From Arthrinium phaeospermum (Eukaryota; Ascomycota; Sordariomycetes; Amphisphaeriales; Apiosporaceae): a stretch of 64,000 bases of DNA. Positions within the stretch are counted from its first letter, which is position 1; each line of letters opens with the position of its first letter. The DNA lies in the NCBI GenBank assembly GCA_006503535.1, contig QYRS01000006.1:1-64000 (forward strand), read 5' to 3'. A program made the position numbers and the translations under genes. Shown here piece by piece: positions 55,902-64,000 of the stretch. Under the pieces are notes generated by a model, which saw only the letters and a program-made list of their open reading frames with translations, searched no databases and was not told where the DNA came from.

Positions 55902-58155
55902 ATGGCGTCTCTGCGCGACCGCCAGATCGCTTCGTTGCGCAAGATCCTCAACCTCAACGAAGTCGTGCAAAAGGAAGAAGAAGACACAGCCGCCCATGCC
56001 AACGGCGCCTTGGCTCCCACCGGGCCCATCCTGACGGCCGAGGGCGAGCCCATCTGGAAGGTTCTGGTGTTTGACGACCTGGGACGGGATGTCATCAGCA
56101 GCGTGCTCCGGGTGAGCGATCTTCGTTCCATGGGCGTCACCATGCATTTGTAGGTTCTCTCCCTCTTCGAGCGTGGGTATGCATCTGGCTAAGACGGACA
56201 GACACATCAACACCAACCGCCACCCGATACCCGATGTGCCGGCCATCTACCTCCTCGAGCCGAGCGCCAAGAACCTCGAGAGCATCACCAGCGACCTGCA
56301 ACGGGGCCTCTACACCCCCGCCTACATCAACTTCACCTCCTCCATACCGCGACCCTGCTCGAGGACTTCGCCGCCCAGACCGCCGCCACCGAGACCTCGG
56401 AGCACATTGCGCAGCTCTTCGACCAGTACCTCAACTTCATCGTGTCGGAGCCCGACCTCTTCAGCCTGGGCATGCAGAAGGAGAACACGTACTGGGCCCT
56501 CAACAGCGCCAAGACCAAGGACGAACAGCTGGACCACGTGGTGGACAGGATAGTGAGCGGCCTCTTCAGCGTCGTCGTCACCATGGGCGTGATCCCCATA
56601 ATACGCTGTCCCAAGGGCGCCGCGGCCGAGATGATTGCCGGCAAGCTGGACCGCAAGCTGCGAGACCACATCCTCAACTCCAAGGACAACCTGTTCTCGT
56701 CGAGCGCGCGCCCCTCGTCGTCGGCCGGCACCCCGACGTCGCGGCCGGTGCTCATCCTGCTGGACCGCAACGTCGACCTCAACCCGATGCTCTCGCACTC
56801 GTGGACGTACCAGTCGCTGGTCCACGACGTGCTCAACATGAAGCTGAACCGCATCACCATCGAGACGCCGGTCGAGGAGGGCAACCCCGCCAAGGGCACG
56901 ACCAAGAAGTCGTACGACCTGACGGCGACCGACTTCTTCTGGGAGAAGAACGCGGCGCTGCCGTTCCCGCAGGTGGCCGAGGACATCGACGCCGAGCTGA
57001 CGCGGTACAAGGACGACGCGGCCGACATCACCAAGAAGACGGGGGCGCACTCGATCGAGGACCTCCAGAACGACACGAGCGCGAGCGCGCACCACCTCAA
57101 GGCGGCCATCACGCTGCTGCCGGAGCTGCGGGAGCGCAAGAACGTGCTGGACATGCACATGAACATCCTGGCGGCGCTGCTGACGGGCATCAAGAACCGC
57201 CAGCTCGACAACTACTTCCAGATGGAGGAGGACGTCATGAAGCAGACCAAGGCGCAGGTGCTCGAGGTCATCAAGAACGAGGACAAGGGCAACGAGCCCC
57301 TCGACAAGCTGCGCCTCTTCATCATCTGGTTCCTGAGCACCGAGCAGGAGGTGAGCCGGGCCGAGTGGACCCAGTTCGAGGAGGCCCTCAAGGCCATTGG
57401 CGTCGACACCACGTCGCTGGCCTACGTCCGACAGTGAGTTTCTGCAATTGTTTCGGGCTTTCCCGCCGCTCACTTTCCCGCCGCTCAATTTACTGACAAT
57501 ACTACACAGGGTTCGCGCGACGACCAAGATGACGCAACTGACCACCATCAACAACACCACACAGCCGGCGTCCCAACAAGGCTCCGACCTGTTTGGGCGC
57601 TTCTCCAACCTCTCGACCCGACTTACAGACCGAGTAAAGGATGCCGGAGTCACGTTGCCCGGCGGTTTCAACCTCGACTCGCTGAGCGGCGCCCTCAAGA
57701 CGCTGATCCCCGTCAACCGGGACCTCACGGTGACCAAGATTGTCGAGTCCATCATGGACCCGCAGACGGCCTCGACGTCGGCCCTGGCCAAGACGGAGAG
57801 CTACATGTTCTTCGACCCCCGGAGCGCCAACGCGCGAGGCACCATGCCGCCGCCCAGCGCGATGCGGTCCGGGGCCGGCGCGGGCAGCACGCCGGGCAGC
57901 CTGCCGGGGACGCAGGGGCCGGGCATGGCGCCGAGCTTCGGGCAGCGGCGGCAGGGCTACACGGACGCCATCGTCTTCGTCGTGGGCGGCGGCAGCATGG
58001 ACGAGTACGGCAACCTGCAGGAGTGGATCGCGCGGACGGGGCAGGCCAACGAGCGGGCCAAGAAGCGGGCCATTTACGGCGCCACCGAGATCATGAACGC
58101 GACCGAGTTCGTCGCGGGGCCGCTGCACAGCTTGGGGCAGGAGGTGGGCAGTTAG
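55902..58155 (+). CDS. sly1: Sly1, Sec1/Munc18-family protein for ER-Golgi fusion
   Basis: Exons are 55902-56149, 56202-57433 and 57510-58155. With one base restored near 56351 the product is 708 residues, typical of fungal Sly1. Recognisable blocks run in order: RDRQIASLRKILNLN, WKVLVFDDLGRDVIS, LRSMGVTMHL spliced to HPIPDVPAIYLLEP, LFDQYLNFIVSEPDLFSL, PVLILLDRNVDLNPMLSHSW, DFFWEKNAALPFP and, at the C-terminus, DAIVFVVGGGSMDEYGNL and FVAGPLHSLGQ. Sly1 binds the syntaxin Sed5/Ufe1 and promotes SNARE pairing in ER-Golgi and retrograde transport. Between TSSIPR and TLLEDF the frame shifts: 'cg' at 56350-56351 lacks a third base. The gene is essential in yeast and the rest is perfectly conserved, so I treat this as a probable sequence error. 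A gtgagc at 56112 mimics a donor but the sequence after it is conserved coding sequence. Confidence 0.95.
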
Positions 58156-58990
58156 TCTGGTCTAATCTAAGTAGAGGGCTGAAGCGTACGAGCGATGAAA
58201 TGATATCCCGAAGTTACGGTATTCGTGGTTCCAGAGTGGTTTTCGTGTTTCTGTGATGCTGTTTGGTGTTACTGATGGAATGCAGAGTTGCTTATCAAGC
58301 TCGCATGCTTTTTGAATGACACCTGCACATCAATCTGTAAAGTACCCTTCCCATGACTTCGACATGGCTATCTCGAGTAACCGTTGAGGGATTGAGGTAC
58401 GGTGTGCGACTGGCTACTGGCTGTCTATACTCAGGCGACATCATATTGATTCTGGACGTGCCCCTGGCGGATGACCTGGATTCGAATACATGAGCCCCTA
58501 TAGTTAAGATGGACAACAGTCTTGTTCAGCAACGGGTCTCATCACTTGGTGTCTGCCTTGCACAGTTGCAACGCCAAGACTCGTTTGCGCGAACCAATCT
58601 CTCCTTACTGGAAAGAACACATTTCATCTTGGCGGCCTTGGACATCTTGACGTCGCGCTTTCTTTCCATAGTGCCCTGTGAAGACAGAAACGTAGCTGGG
58701 GTGATGGTGGTGCTGGGGCTGATGAGGTAAACCCGCTGCTGCGCCTCTAGTTTAGTGCCGCCACGCAACACCCGACAGCTAAAGTACGGATGACGGTACT
58801 TTGCTAGTGCACGACAGGCAACAGGATAACTGTTCGTCGCCCAGTTCTGCTTCTGTTATAATCGACTCATTGCAACTGGCTTTTCTTTTATGTGTTAATG
58901 AATAATCTTGCATCCCATCTCATTTCAGCAGCTTGACGGCTTCATTGATCTCATCTAATCTGCATCCAGCCTACTCAGCAACATACCAAA
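58156..58990. other. Intergenic region
   Basis: No supported gene. A 73-codon frame at 58509 has no recognisable motif. The final part is the promoter of the macro-domain gene. Confidence 0.5.
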
Positions 58991-59779
58991 ATGGGGTCCT
59001 CCTCGTCCACCAACACTAACACCAACTCGCACATCCCCCACATCCAGCTCCTGTGCATGCAAGACAAGTACGCCGCCGCTTTCGAGGAAGCCCGCCGGCG
59101 CCACGAGCTACCGGAGACCATCTCCATCGCCCACCATGACTGCGCCCTGTCGCAGCTCCCGGCCTCGGTCCAGTTCGACACCATCGTGTCGCCGGCCAAC
59201 TCGTACGGCATGATGGACGGCGCCTTTGACGACGCCATCTCGCGCGCCCTGAGCCCCGCCGACGACTACGCCGCCCTGACCCGCGCCGTCCAGGCCCGGC
59301 TCTATCGGCAGTGGCGCGGGTTCGCCCCGCCGGGCACCTGCACCCTCATCAAGATCCCGTGGGACGACGACAAGTTCGCCGCCCGCCGCACCCGCTCCCG
59401 CAACGCCTGGGGCGTCCGCCGCGTCGCCCTCTGCCCCACCATGCGCCTGCCGAGCGACGCCGAGTGGAACCGCGAGGTCGTCTACGAGTGCGTCTGGAGC
59501 CTGCTGTGCGCCGTCGACAACCACAACCGCGCCATCCGCGAGGGCAAGGTGGCCGAGGACGACGATGCGGAGGAGATTCGCAGCGTGCTCATGACGCCGC
59601 TCGCCACCGGGGTGGGCCGCGTCAGCCCGGAGCGCTGGGCCGCCCAGGCCGTGCTGGCGCTGAAGCATTTCGAGGACGCGTCGCGGAACCCGGGCACCTG
59701 GAGCAGGCTGGGCTGGAAGGAGCTCGGGGATTACTCGGTCGAGGTGGAGGAAACCTGGAAGGCGGAGAAGTCGAAGTAG
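58991..59779 (+). CDS. Macro-domain protein (262 aa)
   Basis: Single-exon gene of 262 residues. The macro (ADP-ribose-binding) fold is visible from IVSPANSYGMMDGAFDDAI (65-83), which corresponds to the canonical VNPANS-x-G-x-MGGG-x-D-x-AI loop, and from MTPLATGVGRVS (201-212), the second phosphate-binding loop. The N-terminal HIQLLCMQD and ALCPTMRLP segments fit beta-strands of the fold. Macro domains bind or hydrolyse ADP-ribose derivatives. In this protein the first loop reads MMDG rather than MGGG, so catalysis cannot be assumed. The first 13 residues are S/T/N-rich. It is probably cytosolic. The start has a good context (caaaATGg). It is followed 680 bp later by the BTB gene in the same orientation. 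Confidence 0.85.
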   Translation: MGSSSSTNTNTNSHIPHIQLLCMQDKYAAAFEEARRRHELPETISIAHHDCALSQLPASVQFDTIVSPANSYGMMDGAFDDAISRALSPADDYAALTRAVQARLYRQWRGFAPPGTCTLIKIPWDDDKFAARRTRSRNAWGVRRVALCPTMRLPSDAEWNREVVYECVWSLLCAVDNHNRAIREGKVAEDDDAEEIRSVLMTPLATGVGRVSPERWAAQAVLALKHFEDASRNPGTWSRLGWKELGDYSVEVEETWKAEKSK

Positions 59780-60459
59780 AGATGCTCCATTTAGAGAGGA
59801 AATCCCGTCTTAGTTGGAGTTATACAGCCGTTATTCATGGAGATGTCACCTCATAATTGCCAGTGCTCTCTTGTGATCTTGTGAGAGAGTTCGTAAACTG
59901 CAATCCCCTTCTTTCGAGAATGTACGCGAATACTCATCTCTAGACTCAGTTCTAATTCAATTCAATTCAGCTTGTCTAAACGCATGGCTCACCTCTCAAT
60001 ACTCATATCGAAACTCAAAAAAGGGACTTCATACTTTGCGTAACCAATGATTCCAAAACTCTCAGAAACGATACCATTGCTTCCATGGTTCAAAAGAAGC
60101 TTAATACCGGCCTCCAAAAGGAGATTGCACAAAGAGAATATGTGAGTTTTCAGTCGTATCAAATTATTTGTGGACGTCGTCTACGCTGGTCACTACTCAG
60201 CAACTACCCCCGAACTCACGCCGTGCCTGCCTAGAATATCAGGGCGACTCGTGGCAGGTACGAGCAAGCCCTGCCTAACAACCAAGCATCATCTCTCGTT
60301 CCTACCTCAGCTCGCAACGCTGTCAAAAACCACCAAGGCCGTACCTCACTTCCGATCGTACGGCCAATATCTGATACCTTCACCCCATCACTTGATCCTT
60401 CACCTATCTCAAGGCTCCTCCACCCTGAGCAGCCCCGCAAGCCGTAGCCATCAGAAACC
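59780..60459. other. Intergenic region
   Basis: No supported gene. It contains the 3' flank of the macro-domain gene and the promoter of the BTB gene. Confidence 0.5.
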
Positions 60460-61316
60460 ATGGCATCCCCGCTGGAAGACATCCGGACCGTGGGCGATCT
60501 GACGTAAGTAGCAGCCATATGCGTGTGGAGTATGCGCAGCTAACAACTGCTCATAGCCTCTTCAGTACCGGCATGCACTCCGACACCGTGGTGCACTGCA
60601 AGGACGTGCGCTGGGCCTTGCACAAAAGCATCCTCTCATCCCGATGCGAGTGGTTCAAGGAAAAGTTGGAAGCGACCATGACCCAGGTACGTCAACCACT
60701 CCTGATCATTCCAACTTCCCCCTAGAACAACCATATTTCTTTCGACACGAACCAAAAACTAAATATTGATCGAGTAGGATGGACGCCCTGCCGTGATCAA
60801 ACTGTACGGGTTCCAGACCGACCTGGTCCACACTCTTCTCCAGTTCATCTACACCGCACGTACGTCGAAACGGTTTCCCGTCTTCCCTTTACATAAATAA
60901 GTCTCTGTGGCCGACTAACTCCGTCTTCAGAACTTCATCATCCCGACATCAAGAACCACCGCGTCGCCGCCAAGCTGTATAACATGTCGAACCACTTCAA
61001 GGTCCCGAGGCTCGGAGAGGAGGTTCTCGCGGAGATCGGACGCCACGCCGGGTTCATCGTGTCGACGCGCCGCGCTGACGGCGGGGCTCCCCGCAGTTTC
61101 ACCAAGAAACAGCTCGACGAGCTGGTCGAGGCCGTCCGTCTCGCCTACAACGGGGACCGGGTCTGTCAGGCCCCGCTCCGGAAGCTGTATATGCAGCTCT
61201 TTTTGAACTGCGCCGACAGCATCCGCCGGGACCGGTACTTTTACGAGTGCATGAGGGTGGTGCCGGTCTTCTTCATCGAAATGATGGAGTACGGAGCCTT
61301 GGGCGACGCCAACTGA
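60460..61316 (+). CDS. BTB/POZ-domain protein (213 aa)
   Basis: Four exons, 60460-60503, 60557-60686, 60778-60859 and 60931-61316, giving 213 residues. All introns are GT-AG (53, 91 and 71 nt), and the frame is continuous only when all are removed. Residues about 13-95 form a BTB/POZ fold: LFSTGMHSDTVVHC, VRWALHKSILSSRCEWF and FQTDLVHTLLQFIYTAQLHH, with the typical HK-L-SRC-F core. Many fungal BTB proteins act as dimerising adaptors, including for cullin-3 ligases. The C-terminal about 120 residues continue with NHFKVPRLGEEV and a helical region without further motifs. A second possible acceptor (cctcttcag) after 60556 would drop LFS and leave the frame intact; the chosen acceptor preserves the conserved start of the domain. 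Confidence 0.87.
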
Positions 61317-62535
61317 TGCGCCACGGCCTTGGGTCAACGTAGGCAGGCGGACCGGGGGTGCGTGGGACAGAAGATCTATGTTGTTGTGTGGTACAATATG
61401 TGAAGATCGGGCATTGAACCGCAAGAATCCCAAAATTAGTTGCGGCCCTTCCTGGCAGTCTCTTTGCAGCGATGTGAGTATACTACTACCTCACGGTTAC
61501 CAGGGTAGCAAGTGTTCCAGACTGGGCTCATGGTGCCCATCATTCTGTCCCAGTCAATCTCGTGCGAGACCAGTGGCAATCAAGCTTCCCATTAAGATAG
61601 GCCTGCGGTCGTGGTCTTTCCCGATAATGAATGCTGATTGCATTGATTCTAGGACCTAATGAGCTCCCTGGCATTCATATTCAATCAGCCGATACCTACG
61701 CTACATGAATCAGATACTGGAGTGATTGCAAGCAACGCCATGAAGTGAGGAGCTGGAGGGAATAGGGGTTGAGGCTCGTTCCGGGGAAGCAAATGAGGGA
61801 GTGCCCGGGGATGATTAGGAATGTAGCGTGCTGACAAGGATGCTTCTGTTCATGCGAAATTGACAGCAGCACCATTGCCTTCCTGGGCCGACGTTGCATT
61901 TGGGTGCACCAAGCTCCAACGACAAGTAGCCCGTCTCCTAACGTGAGAATCTTCTTTCTTTGGGCCTGTCTCAATCCACTATGACGATTTCCTCTCCTCG
62001 AGAGGCGAAACCTGCGCCAGTATTTTGTTGAAAACTTAGTCTCGACGGGCAAAGCGGCACCTCTGAGGTCGGCTTTCCCTACCGGCCGTCGCAGGCGGCG
62101 CTTTCAGGGCAGGTGGGGTGGGGGGATATGCTCTAGCGGTGCCCGCTGTATCTGTATCTCCGGCGCCCGCCACAAAACTGCCGCCACGCCTAGGCTGGAC
62201 GAGCGATTTCGGTTCCCACCAACCAAAGACGGCATTGAGAACGTGAACAACTAGAAGGTAAAGGTAAAGTGGGTTTTTCTTGAATGTGTGCACATACAGG
62301 AATCCTTCGTAAGCGCTATGGGCTTGGCAGGAAAGAGGAACCTCGGTCGGGAAATTATGCAACGTAGGCAGCAAGCGGTGCAGGCAGCCATCTGGGTCGA
62401 TGAGAGTGAACCAGTCTTCTTCGAGTAGACGTATATAAGGAGGTAGCCCATTTGAACTACTATTGCCCGAGTGAGAGATCTTGCGAGTCCTCCTCACCCG
62501 CGTCAGTTTGGTTGTTCAATCACACATCCACTACA
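61317..62535. other. Intergenic region upstream of the LysM gene
   Basis: No supported gene. A minus-strand frame (62036-62497) has a few protein-like segments but overlaps the LysM promoter and has no identifiable domain. Confidence 0.45.
62432..62439 (+). promoter_or_regulatory. TATA box of the LysM gene
   Basis: TATATAAG (followed by ga) lies about 100 bp before the start codon. This spacing suits a strongly regulated, TATA-driven secreted-protein promoter. Confidence 0.5.
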
Positions 62536-63176
62536 ATGTTCGCCCTTGCCTTCGGACTCATTCTGCTGCCTGCACTGGGCGCGGCGCAATACACGGTCGA
62601 CCCCCGACCACGGCCGCCCCCGACACCATCCAGGACTGCACCTACTGGCAGGTCGCCGCCGAGAACGACACCTGTGCCAGTATCGCACAGTACTGGGGTC
62701 TCACACTTGACCAGTTCGAGATCTACGTAAGTCATTGATGGTCCTTACGAGCGACAATCCCCGCCCCACTACTCCGGCAGTTTGCTAACCAGTCTTGCTG
62801 CTACCACTTACAGAACCCAAGTCAGGCCGGCGGCTGCGATCTCGTCTTGGGGAACTCGTACTGCATCGAGCAGAACTGGGGCATCGTCCCCGTGACGACG
62901 ACCACCACCAGCAGCACCGTCGCCCCGCCTTCGCCCACCCCGACCTCTTTCGCCACGCCGCTCGAGGCATGCCTGGCCGTGGCCTACAGCTATCGCGACG
63001 ACTGCCCGCGGTGCCTGCCCGTCTGCGAGAGCGCGGGGGCGGCGGTCTGGGCCAACTGCTTCGACAGCGTGTTCGGCATGATGAGCCGGTGGTCGAGCGA
63101 GTGCTGGCAGCATGGCGGGAACGGGGTCGACTGCGACAACCGGGCCCTCGACGCGTACTGTCCGGTTAACGAGTAG
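62536..63176 (+). CDS. Secreted LysM-domain protein with apparent frameshift (184 aa)
   Basis: Two exons, 62536-62726 and 62814-63176, separated by an 87-nt GT-AG intron (gtaagt...cttacag). The N-terminus MFALAFGLILLPALGAAQ is a signal peptide. Residues about 33-80 form one LysM module: CTYWQVAAENDTCASIAQYW, LTLDQFEIYNPS and CDLVLGNSYCI, with the usual cysteines of fungal LysM proteins. A T/S/P linker (TTTTTSSTVAPPSPTPTS) follows, and then a cysteine-rich tail with eight cysteines. LysM modules bind chitin or its oligomers. Secreted fungal LysM proteins commonly protect the wall or mask chitin. The signal-peptide frame and the LysM frame differ by one base at the C run 62601-62605; one extra C joins them. 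Whether this is an assembly error or a broken gene is unresolved. Confidence 0.82.
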
Positions 63177-63571
63177 GGGGTATGAGGGACACGCGTACAG
63201 GGATCTTTGATGTATCTGGCATTTCTCACCCGTCATATGTACTTGGAGAATCTCAATTGATTGGCAACTTCAGTTGCTCCTGTCTCCCTGCAAGTATTCA
63301 TCGTATGGAAGAAGGTGTTGACTTGACGACCGGGTTGGAACTGATAGTGTGATGTGGTTTGTCATTCTCGGGTCTGCCTGTTAGCGAACTCCAGACCATA
63401 CATATCGGCAGCTTGTGCTGCAGCGTGCCAACCCTTTCTGCAGCGGGAACTGCCGCCTTGCACCCCTCACCGCAAATGCTACCATATGATGCAACCGTAC
63501 TACGTGGATGTGCGATGTACGTTGGGGGCTAATTAGACTGCCGTAGCCATGCTATCCATCCAGCCAGCCGG
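63177..63571. other. Convergent intergenic region
   Basis: 3' flanks of the LysM gene and of the truncated minus-strand gene at the right edge. Nothing else is visible. Confidence 0.45.
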
Positions 63572-63670
63572 CTAAGATTCAGACGGTTTCTGACAGAAGG
63601 TTGTCATTCTGGGCGTCATTCAGTGTCAGCGGACTTCTTGCCAATGTTGCACCAAAAACAAAACGCAAAC

Positions 63671-64000
63671 CTACAATATCATGAAGGGGTGGTACTTCGG
63701 ATCGGGTAGCTCCCGGTGACAGTCGGCTATGACTGCTTTGATCATGTCGTCCGACCAACCCAGGCCCTGGGAGAAGGCAGGTGGCGTGATGGTGTCAATC
63801 AACGAGAGGGTGTTCCTGGTCATCAGATCGCCTATCTCCTGTTTCCGAATCAGGTAAGCCAACATCCATGTAGCTACTAGCAATGATATACTCACTTGGG
63901 AGGATTTGCTGGGAGCCCACGAGTTCAGGGGCATTGGGTATCTCCTGACCGTGATGTGCTTCGCACGTTTCTTGCCCATGTACTTGGGCCATTGTTTCGG
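63671..64000 (-). CDS. Partial gene, C-terminal part only, unrecognised
   Basis: The gene enters from beyond the right edge on the minus strand; its 5' part is missing. The visible coding sequence reads from 64000 through KYMGKKRAKHITVRRYPMP and SWAPSKSSQ. A 57-nt intron (63839-63895, gtgagt...aaacag) follows. It is in frame and stop-free, so it is easy to miss. After it comes GDLMTRNTLSLIDTITPPAF, ending with HPFMIL and a stop at 63671. Alternatively a donor at 63674 and an acceptor at 63609 (66 nt, with a CTGAC branch site) would extend the protein by about 11 residues to a stop at 63572. No family was recognised. Confidence 0.6.
   Translation of the reverse strand, partial: PKQWPKYMGKKRAKHITVRRYPMPLNSWAPSKSSQVSISLLVATWMLAYLIRKQEIGDLMTRNTLSLIDTITPPAFSQGLGWSDDMIKAVIADCHRELPDPKYHPFMIL

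Noticed and set aside
56112..56149. Early splice donor (gtgagc) in SLY1 exon 1
   Set aside because: The sequence after it (VSDLRSMGVTMHL) is conserved Sly1 coding sequence; the donor gtaggt at 56150 restores the frame to HPIPDVPAIY.
56322..57791. 489-codon minus-strand frame across SLY1
   Set aside because: Antisense of highly conserved Sly1 coding sequence.
62036..62497. 153-codon minus-strand frame upstream of the LysM gene
   Set aside because: Some segments look protein-like, but it overlaps the LysM promoter including its TATA box and shows no recognisable domain.
63795..63992. 65-codon minus-strand frame starting MAQVHGQE at the right edge
   Set aside because: A different frame of the same strand gives a continuous protein through an intron to a natural stop, so this frame is a shadow.

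Overview
This window is nuclear DNA from a filamentous ascomycete (Pezizomycotina, probably a Sordariomycete). The evidence is intron-sparse genes with short GT-AG introns of about 50-80 nt and CTAAC/CTGAC-like branch points, GC-rich third codon positions, Zn(II)2Cys6 / F-box / LysM genes, and a strongly RIP-like AT-rich block at the left edge. No ribosomal RNA, tRNA, CRISPR array or intact transposon was recognised.

Layout. (1) 1-2,080 is an AT-rich block almost lacking CpA/TpG but keeping CpG, the footprint of repeat-induced point mutation. It passes through a polypyrimidine stretch (2,082-2,320) into a G-run cluster (2,329-2,382). (2) 2.4-20.6 kb is an 18-kb gene desert holding a possible decayed minus-strand coding relic (about 4.9-7.4 kb) and a 4-kb T-poor mosaic of degenerate tandem repeats (10.76-14.7 kb). 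(3) 20.6-25.9 kb is a divergent gene pair: a NADAR-domain protein (minus) and an unrecognised 838-aa protein (plus). Nine copies of an 18-bp palindrome-like element lie at the two promoters and inside the first intron of the plus-strand gene. (4) 25.9-30.5 kb holds another possible coding relic. (5) 30.5-37.1 kb is a full-length ABCB-type exporter convergent with a Zn2Cys6 regulator. (6) 37.4-41.2 kb is a tandem F-box paralogue pair, followed by a secreted protein. (7) 43.5-52.3 kb is a minus-strand run: a MYND protein, a 2H-phosphoesterase (2'-5' RNA ligase-like) and a 1,662-aa CCCH protein that I interpret as the fungal PNUTS/Ppn1-type PP1 regulator. (8) 55.9-63.2 kb is a plus-strand run: SLY1, a macro-domain protein, a BTB/POZ protein and a secreted LysM protein. 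A truncated minus-strand gene enters at the right edge.

Functional themes. The ABC exporter and the neighbouring Zn2Cys6 factor resemble a detoxification pair. NADAR and macro domains are both ADP-ribose-handling folds, but the two genes are 36 kb apart and may be unrelated in function. SLY1 (ER-Golgi fusion) and the PNUTS-like protein (transcription termination/PP1) are housekeeping genes that anchor the right half as core chromosome.

Quality note. Three otherwise convincing genes (the 2H phosphoesterase, SLY1 and the LysM gene) each need one extra base to read through. Because SLY1 is normally essential, base-level deletion errors in this assembly are likely, and frameshifts alone should not be read as pseudogenisation. 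All calls are by eye from sequence; no database search was possible.
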